This document shows positions 7,216 to 14,034 of a stretch of DNA of 14,093 bases, piece after piece (positions within the stretch are counted from its first letter, which is position 1; each line of letters begins with the position of its first letter). Location: the NCBI GenBank assembly GCA_964523735.1, contig CAZFYZ010000106.1, positions 1 to 14,093 of the forward strand, read 5' to 3'. Source of the stretch: CAZFYZ01 sp964523735. Lineage in GTDB: Bacteria; Armatimonadota; UBA5829. Below the pieces are notes generated by a model. That model ran no database searches and was not told the DNA's origin. It saw only the letters and a list, made by a program, of their open reading frames with translations. The position numbers and the translations under genes are program-made.

Positions 7216-8328
7216 ATGCCTGCGAAGAGAAAGCTGATGAAAGGAAACGTAGCCCTGTGCTACGGCGCTATAGCGGCGCGGTGTGACGCGTTCTTTGGTT
7301 ATCCCATCACGCCGCAAAATGAAGTCCCTGAGAAGATGTCCGAGCTGATGCCTGCCAACGGCCGGGCCTTTCTTCAAGCCGAAAGCGAACTGGCGGCCAT
7401 TAACATGGTCTATGGAGCGGCCGCAGCCGGCAAACGAGCGATGACAAGCTCATCGAGCCCCGGCATAAGCCTGAAACTCGAGGGGCTCTCTTACATCGCC
7501 GGCAGCGAACTGCCGTGTGTAGTTGTCAATGTCCAGCGCGCGGGGCCAGGCCTCGGGAACACGCTGCCTGGCCAGGCCGACTACTTCCAAGCCGTTAAAG
7601 GCGGAGGCCACGGTGATTACCATATGCTCACGCTTGCGCCTTGGAGTGTGCAGGAGTGCTACGATTTCGTGCCCCTTGCATTCGACTTGGCCGATCGCTA
7701 CCGGAACCCGGTGATGATCCTGATGGATGCTATTGTCGGCCAAATGCTCGAGCCGGTCGATATGCACAACCATTTTGACACTCAGGAGTATCCAAAGCCC
7801 TGGGCAACGAATGGGGCTCGAGGCCGGGCGCACAATATCGTGAACTCCCTCTGGATAGACACTGCCGTAATGGAAGGGCTTAACAACCGGCTGCAAGCTA
7901 AGTACTCGGAAGCGCGCCAGCATGAGGTTCGATTCCGCGAGGACGATGTAGAGGACGCCGAGCTAGTGATCGTGGCTTACGGCAGTCCCGCGCGAATCTG
8001 CAAGACCGTAGTGGATATGGCGCGCGACGATGGACTCAAGGTCGGACTGTTCCGACCAATCTCCCTCTATCCTTTCCCTGAAGCCAGACTGGGGCAACTC
8101 GCCGAAGCCGGCAAGAGATTCCTGGTGGTGGAGATGAGCTGCGGACAGATGTTGGAGGACGTCCGTCTGGCCGCAAACGGAAGGGCCGAGATCAGCTTCT
8201 ACGGTCGCACCGGTGGCTTCGTGCCCACGCCAACTGAACTGTTGAACCGAGTTCGGGAGGCGTTCGGCAAATCAGCCCTTGTTACGAACTATACGAACCC
8301 GGTCGATTCAGCCGGAAGGGAGGCCTAG
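7216..8328 (+). CDS. korA: 2-oxoacid:ferredoxin oxidoreductase alpha subunit (KorA/VorB type)
   Basis: Alpha subunit of the thiamine-diphosphate enzyme that oxidatively decarboxylates a 2-oxoacid with CoA and ferredoxin. The 370 residues include GYPITPQNE (28-36), QAESE (54-58), TSSSSPGISL (77-86) and QRAGPGLGN (107-115), all typical. A second, C-terminal domain starts near 245 (VIVAYGSPARI). No gamma domain is fused to the N-terminus; it is the separate gene at 9071. ATG 7216 has GGAG at 7206-7209; the longer reading from 7150 is the ferredoxin gene in another frame. The wording of the conserved blocks is closest, from memory, to proteins named VorB (branched-chain 2-oxoacids), but substrate names in this family are unreliable, and 2-oxoglutarate is equally possible. 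Confidence 0.93.
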   Translation: MPAKRKLMKGNVALCYGAIAARCDAFFGYPITPQNEVPEKMSELMPANGRAFLQAESELAAINMVYGAAAAGKRAMTSSSSPGISLKLEGLSYIAGSELPCVVVNVQRAGPGLGNTLPGQADYFQAVKGGGHGDYHMLTLAPWSVQECYDFVPLAFDLADRYRNPVMILMDAIVGQMLEPVDMHNHFDTQEYPKPWATNGARGRAHNIVNSLWIDTAVMEGLNNRLQAKYSEARQHEVRFREDDVEDAELVIVAYGSPARICKTVVDMARDDGLKVGLFRPISLYPFPEARLGQLAEAGKRFLVVEMSCGQMLEDVRLAANGRAEISFYGRTGGFVPTPTELLNRVREAFGKSALVTNYTNPVDSAGREA

Positions 8329-8332
8329 CCAG

Positions 8333-9067
8333 ATGCAGAAAGTCTTTGAACGACCAAAAGGCCTCACGGATGCCGAGTTCTCGTATTGCGCGGGGTGTGT
8401 TCACAGCATCATTCACCGCATGATTGGCGAAGTGATGGATGAGTTGGACATCATCCATAACACCATCGGAGTCTGCCCCGTCGGGTGCGCGGTCTTTATG
8501 TACGAATACATGTCGTGCGACATGATCGAGGCCTCTCACGGACGCGCTCCTGCAGTGGCCACGGGCGTGAAACGGGTCCTGCCGGACAGGCTAGTCTTCA
8601 CTTACCAGGGCGACGGGGATCTCGCGTCAATCGGAACCGCCGAGATTATCCACGCGGCGGCCAGGGGAGAGAAGATTTCCGTTGTGTTCATCAACAATGG
8701 CACCTACGGAATGACAGGTGGACAAATGGCTCCCACCACGTTGATCGGCGCCAAGGCCACGACATGCCCTGAGGGACGCGACCCCCAGTACCACGGCAAC
8801 CCGATTCGAATCTGCGAGATGCTTGCCACACTGGACGGCCCCTCGTATATAGAGCGTGTCGCTCCGACAAGCCCGGCAGGCATCAGCCAGACAAAGAAAG
8901 CGATCAAGAAGGCATTCCAGAACCAGATCGATGGCAAGAGCTTTTCATTCGTCGAAGTGCTCTCGAATTGCCCCACCCAATGGAGAATGACTCCGGTAGA
9001 CAGCCTCAAGTACATCGACGAGCAGGTCACCAAGGTCTTTCCGCTGGGCGTTTACATAGACAGGTAG
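8333..9067 (+). CDS. korB: 2-oxoacid:ferredoxin oxidoreductase beta subunit (thiamine-diphosphate binding)
   Basis: This subunit holds thiamine diphosphate. The cofactor motif runs from GDGDLASIG (93-101) to NNGTYGMTGGQ (121-131), as expected in the family. Cys19, Cys22 (YCAGC) and CPVGC (48-52) are conserved cysteines, seen in homologues that bind a [4Fe-4S] cluster. At 244 residues it is near the normal size for the free-standing beta subunit. ATG 8333 has a strong AGGGAGG at 8317-8323 and lies four bases after korA; the longer reading from 8279 overlaps korA and is less likely. The first Cys motif is CAGCVH where most homologues have CPGCGH, a small divergence. Confidence 0.93.
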   Translation: MQKVFERPKGLTDAEFSYCAGCVHSIIHRMIGEVMDELDIIHNTIGVCPVGCAVFMYEYMSCDMIEASHGRAPAVATGVKRVLPDRLVFTYQGDGDLASIGTAEIIHAAARGEKISVVFINNGTYGMTGGQMAPTTLIGAKATTCPEGRDPQYHGNPIRICEMLATLDGPSYIERVAPTSPAGISQTKKAIKKAFQNQIDGKSFSFVEVLSNCPTQWRMTPVDSLKYIDEQVTKVFPLGVYIDR

Positions 9068-9070
9068 GAA

Positions 9071-9613
9071 ATGGATAAACATCACGAAGTTAAGATAGCA
9101 GGAATAGGTGGACAGGGGGTCATGGTCATCGGCCAGCTTCTTGCTCACGCCACTGTCCTCGAGGAAGGCAATGTAGTCTGGTTTCCATCATACGGACCGG
9201 AGACACGGGGCGGCATCGCAGACTGCACCGTGATTATGTCGAGTGATGAGATTGGCTCGCCCGTAACCTCGTCTCCTGACACATTGCTCGCGCTCACACA
9301 ACCGCTGCTCGACAAATTCGCCCCCACAGTGAAGCGAGAAGGTGTTATAATACTCAATACATCTCTTGCCGAACCGCCGGGGTATCGCAGTGACTGCCAT
9401 ATTCTTGGGGTTGCGGCAACAGATATCGCGTCCGAACTCGGAGATTCTCGCGTGGCGAACATGGTGATGCTCGGGGCTTATGTTAAGCTCGTTGGACCAG
9501 TGGAGATGGAGTCGCTGAAGGCTTCTATGGAGGAAGTCCTTCCTGAGCGCCACCACAAGTTCATACCACTCAACAATGCTGCTTTGGACAGAGGCGCCGC
9601 ACTTGTAGGATAG
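9071..9613 (+). CDS. korC: 2-oxoacid:ferredoxin oxidoreductase gamma subunit
   Basis: The 180-residue gamma subunit is the CoA-binding part of the enzyme. It starts with VKIAGIGGQGVMVIGQLLA (7-25), containing the glycine-rich GIGGQG loop, followed by YGPETRGG (41-48), the family signature. ATG 9071 is three bases after the korB stop, with AGGTAGGA just upstream. The four subunits in the order D-A-B-C form a complete and uninterrupted operon. It probably serves amino-acid or organic-acid breakdown, or reductive carboxylation, in an anaerobic or microaerobic cell. Confidence 0.92.
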   Translation: MDKHHEVKIAGIGGQGVMVIGQLLAHATVLEEGNVVWFPSYGPETRGGIADCTVIMSSDEIGSPVTSSPDTLLALTQPLLDKFAPTVKREGVIILNTSLAEPPGYRSDCHILGVAATDIASELGDSRVANMVMLGAYVKLVGPVEMESLKASMEEVLPERHHKFIPLNNAALDRGAALVG

Positions 9614-9682
9614 AGCGCTTTGGGTTCGGAGAACCTGCAACACGTGTCGCTGCTGCAGTATGGTCTGGCGCCCGTCCGAAAC

Positions 9683-9688
9683 GGAGGG
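9683..9688 (+). promoter_or_regulatory. Shine-Dalgarno sequence of the TPR gene
   Basis: GGAGGG six bases before ATG 9695 is the strongest ribosome binding site in the vicinity. It favours this start over TTG 9620, which would add 25 residues with no TPR character. Confidence 0.6.
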
Positions 9689-9694
9689 TTCGCT

Positions 9695-10096
9695 ATGTCT
9701 CAGGATGAGCTCACGGTTCGTCTTCAGTCGGCACGGCAACTTCTAGCTTCCGGCAACTGCACCGACGCCCTGACCGCCCTCAGCCAACTCCGCCGGGAGT
9801 ACCCGCGCGATCCGGACATCCTTGCGGCTCTGGCTGTCGCCCACGCCAACAGCGGCAACCTCTCGGAAGCGGTAGAGTATCTGAACGCGTCGATCGTCAC
9901 CAAACCAAACGCCAGAAGCTACTACAACCTGGCGATGGTCTTCAGGCAGAAGGGCGACGATGTGCAAGCGATCTGGGCGCTTGAGCAGGCTCTTGACCTC
10001 GAGCCGAACTACGAGCGAGCGAAGCTACTGCTCTGCCAGATGAACCAGGGCGGTTCCGCGGCACAGGCCGCAGCCCAGCCACCGGCTGCCTGCTGA
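9695..10096 (+). CDS. Small tetratricopeptide-repeat protein
   Basis: A 133-residue soluble protein with about three TPR units: 7-40 (ARQLLASGNCTDALTALSQL), 41-73 (AALAVAHANSGNLSEAVEYL) and 74-107 (YNLAMVFRQKGDDVQAIWAL, ending in LEPNYERAK). It ends in a low-complexity Ala/Gln/Pro stretch with a terminal Cys. There is no signal peptide or membrane helix. TPR domains bind other proteins, and the partner cannot be told. It follows korC by 81 bases on the same strand, so it may be cotranscribed, for instance as an assembly factor, but that is only context. TTG 9620, with an AGGA at 9607-9610, is a possible alternative start. Confidence 0.8.
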   Translation: MSQDELTVRLQSARQLLASGNCTDALTALSQLRREYPRDPDILAALAVAHANSGNLSEAVEYLNASIVTKPNARSYYNLAMVFRQKGDDVQAIWALEQALDLEPNYERAKLLLCQMNQGGSAAQAAAQPPAAC

Positions 10097-10128
10097 AGAT
10101 ATTGGCTAAGAGGTTTGCCGCACACATT

Positions 10129-10156
10129 GAGATCGCCGCCACGTACGGCCGGTCTC
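10129..10156 (+). terminator. Possible hairpin downstream of the TPR gene
   Basis: GAGATCG (10129-10135) can pair with CGGTCTC (10150-10156), with one G-U pair and a few further inner pairs around a short loop. It lies 33 bases after the TPR stop. No run of T follows, so it is at best a weak or factor-dependent terminator. Confidence 0.25.
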
Positions 10157-10203
10157 ATCAAGAGGAGGATTTCCGCGTCTCAGGACGACCTGCAGAGCCG
10201 TCT

Positions 10204-10239
10204 CCGAGTCCTGCCTCAAGGGGTATATTTGCAGCTCGG
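10204..10239 (-). terminator. Possible hairpin terminating the htrA/small-gene transcript
   Basis: Read on the minus strand, CCGAGCTGC directly follows the stop of the small lysine-rich gene and can pair with GCAG and CTCGG downstream (9 pairs with a two-base bulge, 16-base loop). No U-tract is present. The position just after a stop codon in a convergent spacer fits a transcript end. Confidence 0.35.
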
Positions 10240-10240
10240 C

Positions 10241-10366
10241 CTATTCCCCGACGGTGAACGTCCGTGTGGACTTCTCCTCCTGCTTGGCCTTCTTCGCGGC
10301 TTTCTTGTCCTTGACACTCTTCTTCTGAGCCTTGGGCTCTTTCTTGATGGACTTCTCTTTTCCCAT
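10241..10366 (-). CDS. Small lysine-rich protein (41 residues)
   Basis: A 41-residue reading frame that starts at ATG 10366 and ends with TAG at 10243-10241. Fourteen of 41 residues are Lys (MGKEKSIKKEPKAQKKSVKD at the start), spaced with Ala, Glu and Gln, and it ends in FTVGE. No Cys, Trp or membrane segment is present. It starts 17 bases after the htrA stop, with GGGTGG (10377-10372) five bases and AGGAG (10384-10380) thirteen bases upstream, so it is probably cotranscribed with htrA. Codons are ordinary for the window, mostly AAG for Lys. Small basic proteins of this kind occur widely in high-GC bacteria, without known function. Binding to nucleic acid or acidic surfaces is a guess. Confidence 0.65.
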   Translation of the reverse strand: MGKEKSIKKEPKAQKKSVKDKKAAKKAKQEEKSTRTFTVGE

Positions 10367-10383
10367 AGTATCCACCCTTCTCC

Positions 10384-11562
10384 TTAAGGCTGGCGCTGCA
10401 GCCCTGACGGCATCTCTTCCAGCCGCAGTTTCAGATTGATGTTCTTTCCCTTCCGCGAAAGCTTGAGCGTCACCTGATCCCCAGCCCGCAGATTTCGCAG
10501 CACATCCTGCATATCAGCAACGTTGGCAATCTTCTTGCCCTCCGCCTCAAGCACGACATCACCCGGTTTGATGCCTGCACCGGCAGCGGGGCCTGTCCGA
10601 TAGACCTCCGCGACGAGAGCGCCATCAGTCGAAGCTAGACCAAGCTGATTCGCCAGTCTCGTCGAGATATCCCAGAAGTTCATCCCGCTCCAGCCATGCT
10701 TGACGCGACCGAACTTGATAAGCTCCTCGACAACAGGCTTGATCGACGAGGCGCCGATTGCGAATCCCAGACCCTCGGCGCCGCTAAGTATGGCCGTGTT
10801 GATACCTATTACGTTGCCGTCAATGTCGCACAGCGGACCACCGGAATTACCAGGGTTGATAGCTGCATCGGTCTGGATGAGGCCCTCAAGCCGCCCATCA
10901 CTCGAATCAAGCGTCCGATCCACGGCGCTCACCACACCAACCGTAACGCTGTTCCGAAAACCGAACGGGTTGCCGATCGCGATGGCTGTCTGTCCGATAA
11001 CGAGATCAGAGGACGAGGCCAACTTCACCGACGGAAGGTTCTTGCCTTCGATCTTGAGAACCGCCGTATCGTATTGCGGGTCTGAGCCGACCACAGTCGC
11101 TGAGTAGGTCTGCTTGTTGGGCAGGCTGACCTTGATCTCGCCGTTGCGCGCCGACACGCCTTTCACCACGTGATGGTTAGTAAGCACATAGCCCTTCTCG
11201 GCATCAATTAACACACCCGACCCCTGCCCCTTGCTGGGCACAAGCCGCGTGAACGGGTCACTGCCGAAGAAGTCGTCGAAGGGATCAGAGAAGCCGAACA
11301 CTGAGGTCCGGCGCATTACCACAGTGTCGATGTTGACCGTAGCCGGGCCTACCTTGCCAATGGCACGTATCACCGGATTGCTCTCTGCCCCACCCGACCC
11401 TATGGCGCCAACTGCTGGGTTGTCAACGCTGATCACGCCCGGCTGAGATGGCCGGACCGTCTCGCGCGGCCCAGTGACATCATTGCCAACCATGGCGCCA
11501 AGCACTCCTGCGAGGAAGCACAGCGCAACCATTCCACACTGTCGAAGTAATGACGCGTCCAT
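10384..11562 (-). CDS. htrA: HtrA/DegP-family serine protease with one PDZ domain
   Basis: An envelope protease that degrades or refolds damaged proteins. The 392 residues begin with a short basic N-terminus and one hydrophobic segment (about 10-26), a signal anchor or signal peptide. The trypsin-like domain (about 64-285) has the complete triad: His131 (LTNHHVV), Asp165 (DPQYDTAVLKI) and Ser240 (NPGNSGGPL). One PDZ domain follows (about 295-383, with GIKPGDVVLEAEGKKI). A Phe/Asp-rich loop, FGFSDPFDDFFGSDPF (89-104), before the catalytic core is typical of DegP relatives. ATG 11562 is chosen because the promoter at 11572-11600 lies inside the extra sequence implied by TTG 11613. The ATG has no Shine-Dalgarno sequence. 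The kinase/receiver pair directly upstream suggests stress control. Confidence 0.93.
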   Translation of the reverse strand: MDASLLRQCGMVALCFLAGVLGAMVGNDVTGPRETVRPSQPGVISVDNPAVGAIGSGGAESNPVIRAIGKVGPATVNIDTVVMRRTSVFGFSDPFDDFFGSDPFTRLVPSKGQGSGVLIDAEKGYVLTNHHVVKGVSARNGEIKVSLPNKQTYSATVVGSDPQYDTAVLKIEGKNLPSVKLASSSDLVIGQTAIAIGNPFGFRNSVTVGVVSAVDRTLDSSDGRLEGLIQTDAAINPGNSGGPLCDIDGNVIGINTAILSGAEGLGFAIGASSIKPVVEELIKFGRVKHGWSGMNFWDISTRLANQLGLASTDGALVAEVYRTGPAAGAGIKPGDVVLEAEGKKIANVADMQDVLRNLRAGDQVTLKLSRKGKNINLKLRLEEMPSGLQRQP

Positions 11563-11571
11563 CTTGAGGTT

Positions 11572-11600
11572 AGTATATCGCGCGCGATGTCCGTGGTCAA
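11572..11600 (-). promoter_or_regulatory. Sigma70-type promoter of htrA, predicting a nearly leaderless mRNA
   Basis: On the minus strand, TTGACC (11600-11595) and TATACT (11577-11572) are separated by exactly 17 bases, each one base from consensus. The start of transcription would fall near 11565, only about three bases before the htrA ATG, leaving no room for a Shine-Dalgarno sequence. Confidence 0.7.
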
Positions 11601-11630
11601 GGCGCACATCCAACGGGAAAACTTGAGCCT

Positions 11631-12068
11631 CTAGCCCCTGGTCTGGGTGTATTGCTCAATCTTGCGGAGTGTCGCCACGGAGGTCTGTCGGCGCTCAAGA
11701 GCTTGCTGGACCTTCATAGACAGCAACTCGAAGACATCCACGCCCGGTATATTCTTCTCGACGTAGTCAAATGCGCCGCGTTTCATGCAGGCGACAGCGT
11801 TGGCCACATTTCCGTAGGCCGTAAGGACGATCACTTCACTAAAGACATCCTCGGTGAGCGCGGCCTGGAGAACCTCCATGCCGCTGTTGGGCGACTCCAT
11901 CACCATGTCGGTGACAACCACGTCGTATGGTGGATTATGCGCCTTTATTCGCTCGATGCCCGCGGTCTGGTTCTCAGCAAAGTCAATCTCATAGCCGTCG
12001 CGCTCCAGGCGGCGCCTAACCGCGTTTCGGACGGCCTCTTCGTCGTCGATGACAAGTATTCTACACAA
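11631..12068 (-). CDS. Stand-alone response regulator receiver protein
   Basis: A 145-residue CheY-like receiver. Asp8 and Asp9 (VIDDEE) form the acidic pocket, Asp54 (VVVTDMVM) is the phosphorylation site, Thr83 (LTAYG) and Lys105 (DYVEK) complete the active site. A helical extension follows (about 117-145, ending QQALERRQ... TQTRG) but there is no DNA-binding or other output domain. The output must therefore come through a partner protein. TTG 12068 has GGAGGG at 12083-12078. It sits 71 bases after the double-GAF kinase on the same strand and is its likely partner. The receiver sequence (GNVANAVACMKRGAFDYVEK) resembles those of NtrC-type regulators that have lost their ATPase and DNA-binding parts. 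Confidence 0.88.
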   Translation of the reverse strand: MCRILVIDDEEAVRNAVRRRLERDGYEIDFAENQTAGIERIKAHNPPYDVVVTDMVMESPNSGMEVLQAALTEDVFSEVIVLTAYGNVANAVACMKRGAFDYVEKNIPGVDVFELLSMKVQQALERRQTSVATLRKIEQYTQTRG

Positions 12069-12091
12069 AATGTCTATCCCTCCGTAAGCGA

Positions 12092-12121
12092 GGTCGGAGG
12101 TCGGAGGTCAGACGTCCGACC
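12092..12121. repeat. Heptamer tandem repeat with inverted partner between kinase and receiver
   Basis: Three tandem copies of a seven-base unit, GGTCGGA (12092-12098), GGTCGGA (12099-12105) and GGTCAGA (12106-12112), are followed by TCCGACC (12115-12121), the exact reverse complement of the first two. It fills much of the 71-base gap between kinase stop and receiver start. Either intact copy can pair with TCCGACC. Confidence 0.7.
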
Positions 12122-12139
12122 GCAAGACCCGGCACAAAG

Positions 12140-13948
12140 TCACTTCCTGCTTTTCGTTCGCGATTTGGCGGAGCGCTTTCGGGCTTCGCCTTCAGATTGC
12201 TTGTCATATGGCAGCAGTATCGTGAACCTGGCGCCTTTGCCTGGGCGACCGTTCTCATAGATCGCGCCATTGTGCGCCTCAACGATGCCTTTGACTATCG
12301 AAAGCCCCAGGCCCATACCCTTGGCACGAGTGCTGTAGAATGGATTGAATATTCTGGGCTTCTTCTCCATCTCAATGCCTGGGCCGTCGTCCTCGAACCG
12401 GACCTGCACATAGTCGCCAGACTGCAGCCCGGGCCTAAGCCACTTCTTGCTGCGAGAATCCGCCAGAGATGTCGTAACGGTGATGTCGCCGCCCTCCGGC
12501 AGAAAGTTGACAGAGTTCTCCATGAGCTCCGAAAAACACCGTTTCAGCTTCTTCGAGTCCACCTTGACGCTTGGCAGTGATGGCGCTAGCTTGAGCGTGA
12601 GCCTCGTCTCCGACCTTTTCGGGAAGCCTTCATCGACCGACTCACGCACAAGCTCGTTGAGATCCGCTCCCTCAAGGTCCAGCTGGGTAGCCTTAACAAA
12701 TTCCCTGAACTCGTTCAGCAGCTCCTCGAGCAGGAAGATGCCTTTCTTGATGCTCTCCATGATGTCGAGAGCGACACGCGGCTCGATCTTGCTCTGCTGA
12801 AGCAGATACTCCAGCTCGTTGATATCCCCTTTGATCGCGAACACTCGGTTGCCGATCATGTGTGCGGACCGAGCGGACATGTCCCCCCAGGCCGCCATCC
12901 GTTCGGCCTTCACGAGCTGATCGACCAGACGCCGATTATCAAGCGCGATGCCAAGCTGTGCGGCTATGGTCGTGAGTATGCGCTCATCATCCTCGGTGAA
13001 GTCATTCGGGAACCACTTGTAAGGGCTTTTGCGCCGCTGGACACGGATCACCCCGATCACGCCCCTGTGAATCTTGATCGGCACGGCCATGTAAGCGGCG
13101 ACTTCACCAGACGGGATCTCCTCAAATCGGCCCTTCCACCTGGGATCGCTTCTTGGGTCCACGACACGAACGGGCTGCCCGTGCTCGGCCGTCCAGCCTG
13201 TCAATCCCTCACCAAGCTCATATGAGGCAACGCCAATCTGCTTCGCCAGCGCACCCCGCGATGCTCGCAGGACCAGCTTGTCGGTGACAACATCAATCAG
13301 GAACAGTGAGCAGTCCTCAAACTTCAGAGCCTCCGCAGCCACATCCAGCACCCGCTGCAGTATCTCGTTCGCATCAGAGAAGCGGTTCAGTTCTTTCCCG
13401 ATCTGCACCAGCGCCGCTTCCCTGGCGCGATGATCCGCAACCGTGATGGCAATGGTGGCCAGGTCAGCAAGTCCGGACACCACGCACTCGTGCTCGGGAC
13501 GAAAGGCGTCGTGATCCAAACTTTCGATGTTGATCACACCTCGAGTGCGTCCCACGTCATCAACCAGTGGAATCGCCATCTCGCTCCGAACGTCTTCAAA
13601 GGACATTATGTAGTAGGGGTCGTCCAGGACGTTTCCGCTGCGATACGGCCTGGCAGTCGCGGCGACGTGGCTGGTAATTCCTCGGCCGGTCTCTTCCGAC
13701 ACTTTCAGCCTGCCAAGACGCTTGGCTTCGGTCCAGCCACTGCCCGCCGTGTAGCGAACATCAAGTTCACCTCGATCGTGGTCAACGAGCGCAAGGAAGC
13801 CCCTGGCCGCGCCGCAGGCCATGACTGCCTCCTCCAAAATCGCGCGAAGCACCCCACCCACGCTCTCGCCCGTTACCACAAGCCGGCTGAGCCTGGCAAG
13901 TAACGCTGGGTCGACCGTCAATCCAGTGCAGCGAAAATCGCCCGACAT
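12140..13948 (-). CDS. Soluble double-GAF sensor histidine kinase
   Basis: A 602-residue cytosolic sensor with no membrane helix. Two GAF domains (about 29-172 and 192-340) are joined by a helix; both are of the MAIPL.../MAVPIK type that usually binds a small ligand or cofactor, not identifiable here. A dimerisation helix has the probable phospho-acceptor His363 in SARSAHMIGN (358-367), where the usual Pro after the H-box is missing. The ATPase domain follows: N-box ELMENSVNFL (474-483), G1 DDGPGI (520-525), F-box FNPFYST (534-540) and G2 GMGLGLS (544-550). The C-terminus is a basic tail rich in Lys/Arg. ATG 13948 is chosen because GAGG at 13959-13956 is seven bases upstream; ATG 13954 would touch it. 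The receiver gene downstream is the likely partner. Confidence 0.9.
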   Translation of the reverse strand: MSGDFRCTGLTVDPALLARLSRLVVTGESVGGVLRAILEEAVMACGAARGFLALVDHDRGELDVRYTAGSGWTEAKRLGRLKVSEETGRGITSHVAATARPYRSGNVLDDPYYIMSFEDVRSEMAIPLVDDVGRTRGVINIESLDHDAFRPEHECVVSGLADLATIAITVADHRAREAALVQIGKELNRFSDANEILQRVLDVAAEALKFEDCSLFLIDVVTDKLVLRASRGALAKQIGVASYELGEGLTGWTAEHGQPVRVVDPRSDPRWKGRFEEIPSGEVAAYMAVPIKIHRGVIGVIRVQRRKSPYKWFPNDFTEDDERILTTIAAQLGIALDNRRLVDQLVKAERMAAWGDMSARSAHMIGNRVFAIKGDINELEYLLQQSKIEPRVALDIMESIKKGIFLLEELLNEFREFVKATQLDLEGADLNELVRESVDEGFPKRSETRLTLKLAPSLPSVKVDSKKLKRCFSELMENSVNFLPEGGDITVTTSLADSRSKKWLRPGLQSGDYVQVRFEDDGPGIEMEKKPRIFNPFYSTRAKGMGLGLSIVKGIVEAHNGAIYENGRPGKGARFTILLPYDKQSEGEARKRSAKSRTKSRK

Positions 13949-13954
13949 GAGCAT

Positions 13955-13959
13955 CCCTC
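13955..13959 (-). promoter_or_regulatory. Shine-Dalgarno sequence of the histidine kinase gene
   Basis: GAGGG on the minus strand is correctly spaced for ATG 13948 but abuts ATG 13954, so it decides between the two in-frame start codons. Confidence 0.55.
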
Positions 13960-13968
13960 ACAAGGTCT

Positions 13969-13999
13969 GGCGGCGTGCTGATCCGTCCAGCCCGCCGCC
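13969..13999 (-). promoter_or_regulatory. Strong GC hairpin in the 5' leader of the kinase mRNA
   Basis: GGCGGCG and CGCCGCC form a perfect seven-pair stem. After one mismatch a further four pairs (GCTG with CAGC) close on a seven-base loop. On the minus strand it begins at about the predicted transcription start and ends ten bases before the Shine-Dalgarno sequence. It could stabilise the 5' end of the mRNA, tune translation, or in DNA form be an operator palindrome. Confidence 0.65.
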
Positions 14000-14005
14000 T
14001 GAGTC

Positions 14006-14034
14006 AGTATATCAGACTGAGGGAGCAAACTCAA
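14006..14034 (-). promoter_or_regulatory. Sigma70-type promoter of the kinase/receiver genes
   Basis: On the minus strand, TTGAGT (14034-14029) and TATACT (14011-14006) are 17 bases apart. The -10 box is identical to that of the htrA promoter and is preceded by GA in both. The start would be near 13999, giving a leader of about 50 bases. The remaining bases 14035-14093 show no recognisable feature. Confidence 0.6.

Noticed and set aside
9623..9635. GGTTC-GGA-GAACC mini-hairpin after korC
   Set aside because: Five pairs with a three-base loop and no T-run; too small to call a terminator.
10696..11107. Two overlapping plus-strand frames opposite htrA
   Set aside because: Both run antisense to the catalytic domain of HtrA and show no motif of their own.
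11563..11613. Upstream extension of HtrA to TTG 11613
   Set aside because: The added residues contain the promoter elements and delay the signal sequence; ATG 11562 is the natural start.
11652..12260. Plus-strand frame of 202 codons opposite the receiver and the end of the kinase
   Set aside because: It is antisense to the receiver active site and to the kinase tail; it has no ribosome binding site or family features.
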